Source: Candidatus Zhuqueibacterota bacterium (GTDB lineage: Bacteria; Zhuqueibacterota; Zhuqueibacteria; Residuimicrobiales; Krinioviventaceae). Taken from it: DNA of 30,420 nt. The stretch covers positions 1 through 30,420 of the forward strand of contig RQOI01000486.1 of assembly GCA_003854995.1 (NCBI GenBank), read 5' to 3'. Below the pieces are notes generated by a model that was given only the letters and a program-made list of their open reading frames with translations, was not told where the DNA came from and did no database searches. Position 1 is the stretch's first letter. Each line of letters starts with the position of its first letter. Positions 1 to 8,404 of the stretch are shown here, piece by piece. The position numbers and the translations under genes are program-made.

Positions 1-1
1 G

Positions 2-322
2 ACTGACGCCAACGACGGGATAATTGGCTATATCACACGCAGGGATTATGGTCCGATCGGCCGGGCGGCGGTGAGACGAAGGACAGGCGAAATATCGGAA
101 CCAATTAAAATTGAAAATCGTTATTCAATAATAAAGATATTGGATCGACAGGCCGATGCAGCCAAGGCGTTTGACGATGTGAAACTGTCCATTCGTCGTG
201 AAAAAAGGATCGAGCGCCGGGATCAGCTTATCAGAGAGTGGATGAAAGAGTTGAAAAAAAGCTATCCCGTCTACATTTACCGGGACGTGATCGAAAAGGA
301 GCTGAATCTATCTGATGAGTAA
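2..322 (+). CDS. C-terminal part of a parvulin-type peptidyl-prolyl isomerase (5' end outside window)
   Basis: The frame is open from the first bases of the window to the TAA at 320-322, so this is the last 106 residues of a longer protein. The first third looks like the end of a PpiC/parvulin domain: a GYITRRDYG segment (the usual 'GGDLG-[YF]-...' strand), then GEISEPI, then a final strand NRYSIIKILDR. The rest is a charged helical tail rich in Lys, Arg and Glu, as seen after the isomerase domain in SurA/PrsA-like chaperones. The histidine usually found in the last parvulin strand ('YGYHII') is Ser here, so catalysis may be weak or lost. The next gene starts inside this one (8-base overlap), implying one transcript and translational coupling with two more isomerase-family genes. 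An internal GTG at 71 should not be taken as the start because the parvulin match extends upstream of it. Confidence 0.8.
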   Translation, partial: TDANDGIIGYITRRDYGPIGRAAVRRRTGEISEPIKIENRYSIIKILDRQADAAKAFDDVKLSIRREKRIERRDQLIREWMKELKKSYPVYIYRDVIEKELNLSDE

Positions 323-1172
323 GTTGAGAGTGCTTCGGGTTCTGTTTCTGGCAGTTGCTTTGACGCTCGTATCGTGCAACGAGCGCGATGTCGACGTTGA
401 TGACTCGCCCGTCGTTGCATCTTCCGGCAATGCAAAGCTGCATCTGAGCGAGCTCAGATCGTTCATTACGGATAATCCGACGCTGGAGCTGTCCAAAATA
501 CAGCTGCAAAATTATGTGCAGCGCTGGTCGGAAAAGGAGTTGATTTACCAGCAGGCGCTCGCCGAAGGATTCGATCAGAGCGCGGCCATTCAAAAGAAAA
601 TTGAATCCTTGAGCAAAGATTTCATCGTTGCAGCCTATCTGCAGGAGAAAATTGACAGCGAACTGTCGGTGTCGGAGAGAGAGATTCAGTTATACTATAA
701 TGACAATGCATCGGAGTTCATCCGGGAGCATGCTTTTTACAACGTCCAGCTGATGCTGTTGGCGTCAGCCGCCCAGGCTTACGGGATACGGGAAAAACTT
801 GCGGCTGGAGAGGAATTTGAAATTCTCGCCAAAGAGAACTCGCTCGATGCGAGCAAAGAAAATGGCGGCAACATGGGCTGGGTCATGGCCAGTGCGCTTC
901 CCGATCAGGTGGCTCGAAGGCTCTCCAGTTTGCCGCTCAATTCAGTATCGACGCCGATCAATACGTCTCTCGGCTACTATCTGATCCTCGTGCGCGGTGT
1001 GCGCAAAAAAGGCGAGGTGCAAGAACTGGACGAAGTGCGCGACATCATTGAATGGCGAGTGAAAGCGCGCAATCGGGAGGACAGCTATAGAGAGCTGGTG
1101 ACCCGACTGAACGAAGAGGATCAGGTTGATATAAAGTGGAATTATCTTGACTCCCTCAATATAGAAAGATAA
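315..1172 (+). CDS. Lipoprotein with degenerate PpiC/parvulin domain, SurA-like chaperone
   Basis: A 285-residue protein with a lipoprotein signal peptide: basic start (MSKLRVLR), hydrophobic core and lipobox L-V-S-C with Cys21 as the probable lipidated residue. Residues about 40-130 are helical and resemble the SurA N-terminal chaperone region. A PpiC domain follows at about 141-228, with GGNMGWV and a GYYLILV final strand, then a helical tail. Two positions that are usually His in active parvulins differ: the first strand reads YNVQLML instead of '..HIL', and the last strand has Tyr instead of His. It is therefore probably a membrane-anchored periplasmic folding factor acting mainly as a holdase; this is inferred from sequence only. 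It lies between another isomerase gene and surA, 3 bases before the latter, so the three are almost surely co-transcribed. The ATG at 315 is chosen because it gives the complete lipoprotein signal. Confidence 0.85.
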   Translation: MSKLRVLRVLFLAVALTLVSCNERDVDVDDSPVVASSGNAKLHLSELRSFITDNPTLELSKIQLQNYVQRWSEKELIYQQALAEGFDQSAAIQKKIESLSKDFIVAAYLQEKIDSELSVSEREIQLYYNDNASEFIREHAFYNVQLMLLASAAQAYGIREKLAAGEEFEILAKENSLDASKENGGNMGWVMASALPDQVARRLSSLPLNSVSTPINTSLGYYLILVRGVRKKGEVQELDEVRDIIEWRVKARNREDSYRELVTRLNEEDQVDIKWNYLDSLNIER

Positions 1173-1175
1173 AAA

Positions 1176-2471
1176 ATGATACGAGCTGCAAAGATCATCC
1201 TCATCAGCACCACCCTCATGTTGTCGATCCTGTATGGTCAGGAACTGCTCGATCGCATCGTCGCAGTGGTGGATGATGAGATCGTACTCGAGTCCGAAGT
1301 GACGCAGATGGCCTGGATGATGGCCGCGCAGGCCGGCATTGATCCGGCGCGCGATCAGGAAAAATTTAACGAGTTCCGCAAAATAGCCGCGCGCAATATC
1401 GTGACCAAAGAGCTGCTCGTCATTCAGGCCGATAAGGATACCATCAACGCGGATGAAAGGCAGGTCGAAAGCTACCTCGATCAGCAGATGCAGATGGCTG
1501 TACAGCAGGCCGGCGGTGAGGATAAACTGGAGCAAATATTTGGCATGACGCTGTCTCGAATACGTCGAAATTATCGGGATGACATTGAAAAGGAATTGCG
1601 CGCCAGCGCCGTGCAGGATCAGAAATTGATGAATGTCACTGTCAACCGGCGCGAAGTCAAAGAATTCTTCAATACAATGAAGGACTCTCTGGGCAGAATC
1701 AATGATACGGTTGACATCAGTCACATTCTCATCGAGACCAAGCCGGGCGAAAAAGCGAGAATGGAGGCCATGGAGAAAGCGATTCAAATCCGCAAGCAGC
1801 TGCTCGATGGTGCGGACTTTGCCGAGCTGGCAAAGGGCTCGGACGATCCGGGTTCTGCAGCGCGCGGCGGCGATCTCGGTTTCATGTCGCGCGATGATTT
1901 TGTGCGCGAGTACGCTGAGGCAGCCTTTGCTCTGCAGCCCGGCGAAATGTCCGATATCGTCGAAAGCCAATTCGGATTCCATATCATCAAAATGGAGGAA
2001 AAGCGGGGCGAAAAGATTCATACTCGCCACATTCTGATCAGCGTCAAGCCGACGCGTGAGGATGAAATTGCGGCTGCCGAAAAGATTAAAGAGATCCATA
2101 AACAGTTGCAGGAGGGCGCCGATTTTGTCGCGCTGGTTGAAGAGTTTTCCGATGATGAATCGACAAAAAAGGATCGCGGTCACCTCGGCACCTACGAAGT
2201 CGAGCAGTTGCGCAGCATGGCAAAAGAATTCACCTTTGCGCTCGAGGGCGTCGAGGTGGGGGAGATCAGCAACCCGGTCAAGACGCAATACGGATTTCAT
2301 ATCCTGAAATTGAACTCGAAAGACCAGGCGCGCGATATAGATTTCGATAAAGACTATGAGCGGATCGAGGCGATGGCCCTCAATTATAAGAAACAGCAAG
2401 AGCTTGAAAAATGGCTCAATCAGATAAAAAATCAGGTCTATATCGAATATAAAGATGAATCAATAATGTAA
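1176..2471 (+). CDS. surA: SurA-like periplasmic peptidyl-prolyl isomerase/chaperone
   Basis: A 431-residue protein with the full SurA architecture and usual length. It has a signal peptide (hydrophobic residues 7-20, cleavage near GQ at 21-22), then the SurA N-terminal chaperone domain beginning LDRIVAVVDDEIVLESEV (about 25-175), then two parvulin domains at about 180-273 and 283-378, and a C-terminal helix that in SurA packs back on the N-domain. Both parvulin domains keep the expected residues: ISHILI and TRHILI in the first strand, GGDLGF in domain 1, and FGFHII and YGFHIL in the last strands. In diderms SurA escorts outer-membrane beta-barrel proteins through the periplasm. This is the only one of the three isomerase-family genes here with an intact-looking active site. 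It is last in its operon and is followed by an intrinsic terminator. Confidence 0.93.
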   Translation: MIRAAKIILISTTLMLSILYGQELLDRIVAVVDDEIVLESEVTQMAWMMAAQAGIDPARDQEKFNEFRKIAARNIVTKELLVIQADKDTINADERQVESYLDQQMQMAVQQAGGEDKLEQIFGMTLSRIRRNYRDDIEKELRASAVQDQKLMNVTVNRREVKEFFNTMKDSLGRINDTVDISHILIETKPGEKARMEAMEKAIQIRKQLLDGADFAELAKGSDDPGSAARGGDLGFMSRDDFVREYAEAAFALQPGEMSDIVESQFGFHIIKMEEKRGEKIHTRHILISVKPTREDEIAAAEKIKEIHKQLQEGADFVALVEEFSDDESTKKDRGHLGTYEVEQLRSMAKEFTFALEGVEVGEISNPVKTQYGFHILKLNSKDQARDIDFDKDYERIEAMALNYKKQQELEKWLNQIKNQVYIEYKDESIM

Positions 2472-2491
2472 ATCCGCTGTCACGCCTGAAT

Positions 2492-2516
2492 AAAGCCGGT
2501 TTACGCCGGCTTTTTT
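2492..2516 (+). terminator. Rho-independent terminator after surA
   Basis: AAAGCCGG (2492-2499) pairs perfectly with CCGGCTTT (2506-2513) across the six-base loop TTTACG, and a run of six T follows the GC-rich part (2511-2516). It begins 20 bases after the surA stop and separates the folding-factor operon from the DUF4159 gene. Confidence 0.9.
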
Positions 2517-2542
2517 GCTGTTGGCTTGATTGTTGGAACAAG

Positions 2543-3223
2543 ATGGCTATGAGATATCTTTACCTGTTTTCAGCGGCTCTCCTGCTCGTCATCGCCGCGC
2601 TGACGTCGGCGCAGGGCCAGCCGATGACAAGCGAGTTCACCATCGGCCGCCTGAAATATAGCGGCGGAGGCGACTGGTACAATGATCCGTCGTGCGTGCC
2701 GAATATGCTGCGCTATCTCAGCGAACAGACATCCATACGCACGGCAAAGGATGAGGTGCGAGTCTCGTTGCTGGATGACAATTTGTTCTCCTATCCGTTT
2801 CTGTTCATGACCGGTCACGGAAGAATATCCCTTTCCGACAGAGAGGCGGAACGGCTCTCCGTCTACTTGACGAACGGCGGATTTCTGTACACCGATGATG
2901 ACTATGGCATGGATAGCTATTTTCGCCAGGAGATGCTGAAAGTGTTTCCGAACAAGGAGATGGTGCAGGTTCCGTTCAGTCACGCCATTTTTCATGCTCA
3001 TTTCGATTTTCCGAATGGACTCGCCAAGATTCATGAGCACGATGGCGGCCCGCCGATGGCTTTTGCCTATTTTCACGATGGCCGCATGGTCGTTTTCTAC
3101 AGCGCCAATACCAATATTTCGGACGGCTGGGCTGATCCGGACGTGCACGGTGATCCTCCGGATGTTCGCGAAAAAGCGTTGCAGACGGGCGTCAATATCA
3201 TCGTCTATGCTTTGACACAATGA
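2543..3223 (+). CDS. Secreted DUF4159-domain protein
   Basis: A 226-residue protein with a signal peptide (hydrophobic residues 6-20, cleavage probably near SAQG) and a single domain filling the rest (about 31-224). It matches the DUF4159 family by recall of its pattern: FTIGRLKYSGGGDWY near the start, YPFLFMTGHG, then YLTNGGFLYTDDDYGMD, a FHAHFDFP segment and a final GVNIIVYALTQ. The family has a glutamine-amidotransferase-like Rossmann fold without a proven reaction, and is often found beside MoxR/DUF58/DUF4175 genes. Here the stop overlaps the start of the DUF4175 gene (ATGA), so the two are translationally coupled. A second ATG at 2549 is an alternative start. I see no convincing ribosome binding site before either ATG and no clear promoter between the surA terminator and this gene. 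Confidence 0.85.
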   Translation: MAMRYLYLFSAALLLVIAALTSAQGQPMTSEFTIGRLKYSGGGDWYNDPSCVPNMLRYLSEQTSIRTAKDEVRVSLLDDNLFSYPFLFMTGHGRISLSDREAERLSVYLTNGGFLYTDDDYGMDSYFRQEMLKVFPNKEMVQVPFSHAIFHAHFDFPNGLAKIHEHDGGPPMAFAYFHDGRMVVFYSANTNISDGWADPDVHGDPPDVREKALQTGVNIIVYALTQ

Positions 3224-6200
3224 AAAAAAACACACCGACATTTAACAAGCTCGTCGCACATCTGCGGGCCTACCATCGCAAGGAAAAGGCGCTGGAAACC
3301 TTGCAGGGTGTGCTGACGCTCATCAGTATCGCCATTCCGGTGCTCTTTCTCGCCGCGCTGGCCTCAGCGCTGCTGCCGCCGGCAAGAGAGTGGCGGATTG
3401 GCACTCTGGTGCTCGCGCTGCTCATCCTGCTGCCGGCAACGCTGATGTACGGCGGCAGAGCCTTGCGCGCCCTGGCATCGTTGTTCAAGCCCAATATGGT
3501 CGATGTGGCGCTGCGCGTTGGCGCCCTGTACGAGAATGTCGACGATCGGCTGGTCAATGCCCTGCAGCTCTATGAGAACTATGAAAGAGATAAAGAGAGA
3601 TATTCGCTCGATCTGATCGAGGCCGCCCTGGTCAAAATGGATCGTCTCATCGGCGCGGAACGGTTCAGCGCTAAAGTGGACTTGACAAAGATCAAGAGCG
3701 CCGGCCGTCGTCTGCTTCTCCTCGCCGCAGTCGCGCTCATTCCAGGCCTGCTCTTCAACAGCTTTTTCTCCGACGGACTGTTTCGCCTGTTCCATCCGCT
3801 GCGCGATTTTGCGCAAGTGAACATAGAATTTGTCGTTGATCCGGGCGATACGACGGTGATCAAGGGCGAAGATGTCCGCGTGCAGGCCTGGCCATCTGAC
3901 ACCAGTGCGGCGTCACTCACACTGCATTTCGAAAATCAATCGGGGCTGCAGCAGCTGACCCTGCATCGATCGATAGATCGTTCTTTTTCATATACCTTTG
4001 CCGCTGTTCGAGACACCCTGCATTACTCTTTCTCGTTGCGAGACGCCCGATCCCGTCTCTTTTCCATATCTCCGATCGAGCGGCCACTCCTGCGTTCTCT
4101 GCACGTACGCGTCGATCCGCCTGCCTATGCCAAACTCGAACCCTACTTTCTGGATGAAAATATCGGCGATATTTATGCGCTCAGGGGCGCCAGAATTGCG
4201 CTGACCGGCACGGCCAACAAAGAGCTGCAGTCCGGCTATCTGCTCTTCTCTGCTGATGTGAAAAAAGATCTCGACATACAAGGTCGCAGAATTTCCGCCG
4301 CATTCACGGTCACGCAAAATGACACCTATTCGATCCATCTGGTGGATGAGGGAGGCCGGACGAGCTCGGCTGCCATCACCTATCAGATAAAAGTCATTCC
4401 CGATGATCACCCCTTTGTGCAGATCGTCACGCCGGGACAGGACAGCGATCTCGCTGAAGATATGATGATCCCGCTCGCCATTGAGGCGCAGGATGATTAC
4501 GGCATTGACGAACTCACGCTTGCTCATCAGATCATAACGGGTGGTGCGGGTGAACTGGACTCGTCGCGGTTCACTCTCTCTCCCATCCGGGGATTCGATG
4601 CGGGCGAGAAAGAGCTTCGGCTGGCATTCAACTGGGATGTGTCGAGTGCGGATATGTTCCCGACGGATGTCCTTGCCTACTATGTGCAGGTGTCTGACAA
4701 CGATGATATCAGCGGCCCCAAGAGTTCCCGCACTCCGATCTACCGCGCGCGTTTTCCGTCCCTTTATGAAATGTACGAACAAGTGGCCTCTGAACAGGAC
4801 GACGTGACGGACGCCTTTGAGGAGACTTTGGAAAAGAGCAGGGAATTGCAGCAGAAATTTGATCAGCTCGCCCTCGAAATGCAGCGGACACCCGATATGG
4901 ACTGGCAGCAAAAACAGGAGATCGAGGAGGCCGTCGAGCAGCAGAAAGGGATCGAAGAGACAATACAGGATCTGACAGAAAAAATGGAGACAATGGTCGA
5001 AAAAATGGCCAGGAATGACCTCTTTACGCCGGAGACCATAGACAAGTTTCAAGAGATCCAGGAATTGTATCAAGAGATCATGACGCCGGAACTCGCCGAA
5101 GCCATGGATAAAGTGTCCGAAGCGCTGGAGAATATGAATGAGGAGATGATACGTCGAGCGATGGAAGAGATGAAGATGAACGCGCAAGACTATAATCAGG
5201 CGCTCGACCGCACGATTTCCTTGCTCAAGAAATTAAAAGCCGAGCAACAGCTGGACCAGGCATTCAAAATGGCGCAAGATCTGGCGACAAGACAGTCCGC
5301 CATCACGGAAGCAGCGCAGCGACAGCCGGAGCCGCAGCGGCTGCAGATGGAGCAGGAGCGGATCAACAAAGATGCCGGCGCATTATCCGATCTGCTCAGT
5401 GAGCTGCAGCGTGAATCCAAAGACATTCCGGCCATGCCGAACGAACAGATCGATGATGCTGCGACCGAGATGCAAAGCCAGAATCTGCAAGACAACATGA
5501 ACGCGCTGAGCGAGATGCTGGAACAGGGGCAAATGGGAGGCGTCCCGCCCACGTCAATCCAGGTCGAGCAGTCATTTGAGAAAATCGCCGGCCACCTGGA
5601 TATGGCCAAACAGATCATGAGCGGGCAAATGCAGCAAAAGGCGCTGCAGGCCATGCGAAAGGGCAGTCGGGAATTACTGCAGCTTTCCATGCGCCAGGAA
5701 GAGGTCATGCAGCAGACAAAGGATTTGCCCCTCAACAGCGCGGAATTTCCGGATGAGGCAAATCGACAGCAGCAGATAGCCTCCGGACTTGGTCGCGTCG
5801 TTGACGACATCGCGCAGGCGATGAAGGAAAATTTCGGCATGCCCGGGCAGCTGAGTCGCACTCTCGGCCAGGCAATGACGCAGATGCAGGACGCGCTCGT
5901 GCACATGGAGGGTCGCGATGCGGCGCAGGCCTCGCTGAGCCAGGGCCAGGCGATGGCGGCTGTCAACTCGGCCGTTCGACAGTTGCAGCAATCGATGCGG
6001 AATATGCAACAGCAGGGCGGCGGCAGCGGCATGAGTTTTCAACAGTTTTTGCAGCAGATGCAGCAGATGGGCGATGCGCAAAGTCAGATCAATCAGCAAA
6101 CGCAGGCCATGGGCGCCGAAGGACAACTCAGTCTCAGCCAACAGGCTGCCATGGCGCGACTTGCGGCGGAGCAGCGCCAGGTGCGCAAGTCCATAGAACA

Positions 6201-6585
6201 GCTGGCGCGCGAGGCGGGCGGTTTGTCCGAGGTGCTGGGCAGCCTGGACAAAATTGCCGAGGATATGCGTGCGGTCGAAGATGATTTTGTCAATCAGAAC
6301 ATCACGCGCGACACCATCAACAGACAAAACCGGATTTTGTCCCGCATGCTGGACGCCTCCAAGTCCCTGCACCAAAGGGAGTTCAGTCGTGAACGACAAG
6401 CGGAGACAGGAAAAACCTATGTCACTACGAGTCCTGACGAACTTCCTGCTGCGCTGGGAGAAAGGGAGAATAATCTCGAACAGATGCTCTTGCGCGCAAA
6501 AAAGGAAGGCTATAGTCGAGATTATCTGGATATGATCGAGAAATATTTCAAGGCGCTGACAGAATATGAAATATCGCAGGACTGA
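3220..6585 (+). CDS. Large DUF4175-type membrane protein with long Met/Gln-rich helical region
   Basis: An 1121-residue protein. Two membrane segments near the N-terminus (about 30-52 and 59-78) and a third at about 163-181 frame a short loop; the bulk should lie in the periplasm. Residues about 195-510 are beta-rich, with Ig-like stretches such as the segment beginning RVDPPAYAKLEPY and QDDYGIDELTLAH. From about 516 to 1000 the chain is almost all predicted helix, first Glu/Lys-rich coiled coil and then unusually rich in Met and Gln, with a GGGSG linker near 930. The layout matches the DUF4175 (TIGR02302-like) family, usually encoded with DUF4159, DUF58 and MoxR genes; its function is not established. 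The start overlaps the DUF4159 stop by 4 bases and the 3' end overlaps the TPR gene. An envelope scaffold or tether is a reasonable inference, not shown. Confidence 0.8.
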   Translation: MKKNTPTFNKLVAHLRAYHRKEKALETLQGVLTLISIAIPVLFLAALASALLPPAREWRIGTLVLALLILLPATLMYGGRALRALASLFKPNMVDVALRVGALYENVDDRLVNALQLYENYERDKERYSLDLIEAALVKMDRLIGAERFSAKVDLTKIKSAGRRLLLLAAVALIPGLLFNSFFSDGLFRLFHPLRDFAQVNIEFVVDPGDTTVIKGEDVRVQAWPSDTSAASLTLHFENQSGLQQLTLHRSIDRSFSYTFAAVRDTLHYSFSLRDARSRLFSISPIERPLLRSLHVRVDPPAYAKLEPYFLDENIGDIYALRGARIALTGTANKELQSGYLLFSADVKKDLDIQGRRISAAFTVTQNDTYSIHLVDEGGRTSSAAITYQIKVIPDDHPFVQIVTPGQDSDLAEDMMIPLAIEAQDDYGIDELTLAHQIITGGAGELDSSRFTLSPIRGFDAGEKELRLAFNWDVSSADMFPTDVLAYYVQVSDNDDISGPKSSRTPIYRARFPSLYEMYEQVASEQDDVTDAFEETLEKSRELQQKFDQLALEMQRTPDMDWQQKQEIEEAVEQQKGIEETIQDLTEKMETMVEKMARNDLFTPETIDKFQEIQELYQEIMTPELAEAMDKVSEALENMNEEMIRRAMEEMKMNAQDYNQALDRTISLLKKLKAEQQLDQAFKMAQDLATRQSAITEAAQRQPEPQRLQMEQERINKDAGALSDLLSELQRESKDIPAMPNEQIDDAATEMQSQNLQDNMNALSEMLEQGQMGGVPPTSIQVEQSFEKIAGHLDMAKQIMSGQMQQKALQAMRKGSRELLQLSMRQEEVMQQTKDLPLNSAEFPDEANRQQQIASGLGRVVDDIAQAMKENFGMPGQLSRTLGQAMTQMQDALVHMEGRDAAQASLSQGQAMAAVNSAVRQLQQSMRNMQQQGGGSGMSFQQFLQQMQQMGDAQSQINQQTQAMGAEGQLSLSQQAAMARLAAEQRQVRKSIEQLAREAGGLSEVLGSLDKIAEDMRAVEDDFVNQNITRDTINRQNRILSRMLDASKSLHQREFSRERQAETGKTYVTTSPDELPAALGERENNLEQMLLRAKKEGYSRDYLDMIEKYFKALTEYEISQD

Positions 6586-8404
6586 CACCATGGCGCTCCT
6601 TTGGGCGCTCCTGTTGTGCGCAAGCCTGGCGGGCCATTCGCAACCGATGAGCCGCGATGAGGTCAACCTGAATCGGATGGCGGAATCATTTGAGCGCGTC
6701 GGACAGTATCAGAATGCAGCGGATTTTTACATCCGAGCATGCCTGGCAAATCCCAAGGATGTCGCCGCCTATCTCGGCGCTAAAAGGATGCTGGCGCAGA
6801 TGCAGGATTACGATCGTTTCGAGCAGCTCATCCGCACGCTCGAGGGAAAACGCCGGGACGTTCGCTATCGCGTCGATCTGGCCTGGATCACCTTTCGCAG
6901 AGGAGACGAATCGGCCGCCCGCAAAGAATGGAAACGCATTCTGCAGGAGAATTCGCATGATCAGCAGGCGTATGCTCTGATCGGCCAAATCTACATAGAG
7001 GAGCAGCTCTATGAAGAGGCCACGCGCACTTTTCAGGCCGCTCGCGAAACATTGGGGGACGAGACGATTTTCATGTTCGAGCTCGCCAACCTGTACAGGA
7101 TTACCAATGATCAGGAAAAGCTGGCGCATGAATATCTGACATACGTGCGCGCGCATCCGCAACAGGCAGCTTTTTTGTCGGCTGAACTGCAGCGATTCTG
7201 TCAGAATCAACCGGATGTGCGCCCGCTGCTCGCGGAATTTCAGCAAGCTCTTAAAGCACCAGGCCCCATCGAGTGGGCCATTCATCTCTTTCTGGCCGAT
7301 TCGTACAGCATGATCGATGATTACGAGAAAGCGCTTCAGCATTATCGAGCCCTGGAGACGACGCTGCAGCAAGGCAAAGGCGACAAGCGTTTCAGCTCTT
7401 ATCAATCCGGGCAGTTTCTGTTCGGCTATGCCAATATGGCGCTGAAAGCCGGCGCCACCCAGTATGCGGAAGCCGCTTTTTCAGCGTTGATCTCAGATTT
7501 CCGCGACAGCAAATTCGTGGCCAAGGCCAAACTGAGTCTGGCAAAAGTCTATGCGCAAAATCAAGACTATGCGCAGGCGCTCGCGGCGTTGCAGCTCTTC
7601 ATCGAGTCGAATGAAAAATCTGAGGATGCACGCCAAGCCCTGCTGCAGATGGGTGAGATATCATTGCGGCAACTGTTCGATATCGAGCGCGCCGAGGCTG
7701 CTTACAGACGCGCGCTCGACTATCCCGATGACCGCCACAAGATCGGAACTCTTCTCCGCCTCGCCGAATGCGCTCTTGCCAGAGACGATCTGAGCGCTGC
7801 TGAAAATTATCTGCAAAACGCCTTGTCCAGGACGACAAAGGCACCGGATTTAAGAGACGCGTGCCGTATTCAACTGGCCTATCTGGAGTTCTATCGGATG
7901 CAGCCGCATAAAAGCCTGGCTTATATCGCCGATTTGGCCGCTCCGGGGACGGCGCAACCCAATCCATGGGAGAACGACGCCCTCGAGCTGAGCCTGCTGT
8001 TGCAGGACAATATGCACGATTCGACCGGCCTGGCGGTTTTGGCAAGAGCGCAGCTGCTGATGCAGCAGAGAAAGTATGCGATCGTCCAGGAGATGCTGGA
8101 ATCCCATCTGGGAGAAAGCCGTAATTCTCTTCTTCGCAGCGAGTTACGGTTGTTGTTGACCGACGCCTATCGCAAGATGGGTGAGTATGCGTCGGCCCTC
8201 TCCACTCTGGATGGCATCTATGCCGATGAGGCAAGTTTCTCCCGGGATGAAGCGTTGCTGACATCGGCGGAAATATACGAACACGATATCGCCGACTATG
8301 CTTCGGCGCAGCGGCAATACGAAAGACTGCTCGCAGAATTCCCCGGCAGCATCCATCTGGAACGAGCCCGGGAACGAGCCAGAAAGCTGGATGAGATCAA
8401 GTGA
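6566..8404 (+). CDS. Secreted tetratricopeptide-repeat protein
   Basis: A 612-residue protein with an N-terminal signal peptide and helical TPR-like repeats over nearly its whole length, such as GQYQNAADFYIRACLANP (about residue 46), YALIGQIYIEEQLYEEATRTF (about 135) and LSLAKVYAQNQDYAQALAAL (about 325). The periodic small/aromatic pattern supports a TPR solenoid binding other proteins, probably in the periplasm. The ATG at 6566 gives a basic n-region (MKYRR) before the hydrophobic core; a second in-frame ATG at 6590 has a better-placed AGGA and would still leave an export signal, so the true start is uncertain. It overlaps the DUF4175 gene by 20 bases and the next gene begins at its stop codon, so it belongs to the same operon. 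No enzyme motif is visible; the substrate or partner is unknown. Confidence 0.85.
   Translation: MKYRRTDTMALLWALLLCASLAGHSQPMSRDEVNLNRMAESFERVGQYQNAADFYIRACLANPKDVAAYLGAKRMLAQMQDYDRFEQLIRTLEGKRRDVRYRVDLAWITFRRGDESAARKEWKRILQENSHDQQAYALIGQIYIEEQLYEEATRTFQAARETLGDETIFMFELANLYRITNDQEKLAHEYLTYVRAHPQQAAFLSAELQRFCQNQPDVRPLLAEFQQALKAPGPIEWAIHLFLADSYSMIDDYEKALQHYRALETTLQQGKGDKRFSSYQSGQFLFGYANMALKAGATQYAEAAFSALISDFRDSKFVAKAKLSLAKVYAQNQDYAQALAALQLFIESNEKSEDARQALLQMGEISLRQLFDIERAEAAYRRALDYPDDRHKIGTLLRLAECALARDDLSAAENYLQNALSRTTKAPDLRDACRIQLAYLEFYRMQPHKSLAYIADLAAPGTAQPNPWENDALELSLLLQDNMHDSTGLAVLARAQLLMQQRKYAIVQEMLESHLGESRNSLLRSELRLLLTDAYRKMGEYASALSTLDGIYADEASFSRDEALLTSAEIYEHDIADYASAQRQYERLLAEFPGSIHLERARERARKLDEIK

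Noticed and set aside
942..2399. 485-codon open frame on the minus strand
   Set aside because: It lies fully opposite surA and the lipoprotein gene, whose domains and motifs are clear. The antisense translation is low in family-like motifs and looks like a shadow of codon bias.
3988..5187. 399-codon open frame on the minus strand
   Set aside because: Opposite the DUF4175-type gene; its His/Leu/Phe-rich translation is what antisense of Glu/Lys/Gln-rich coiled coil gives.
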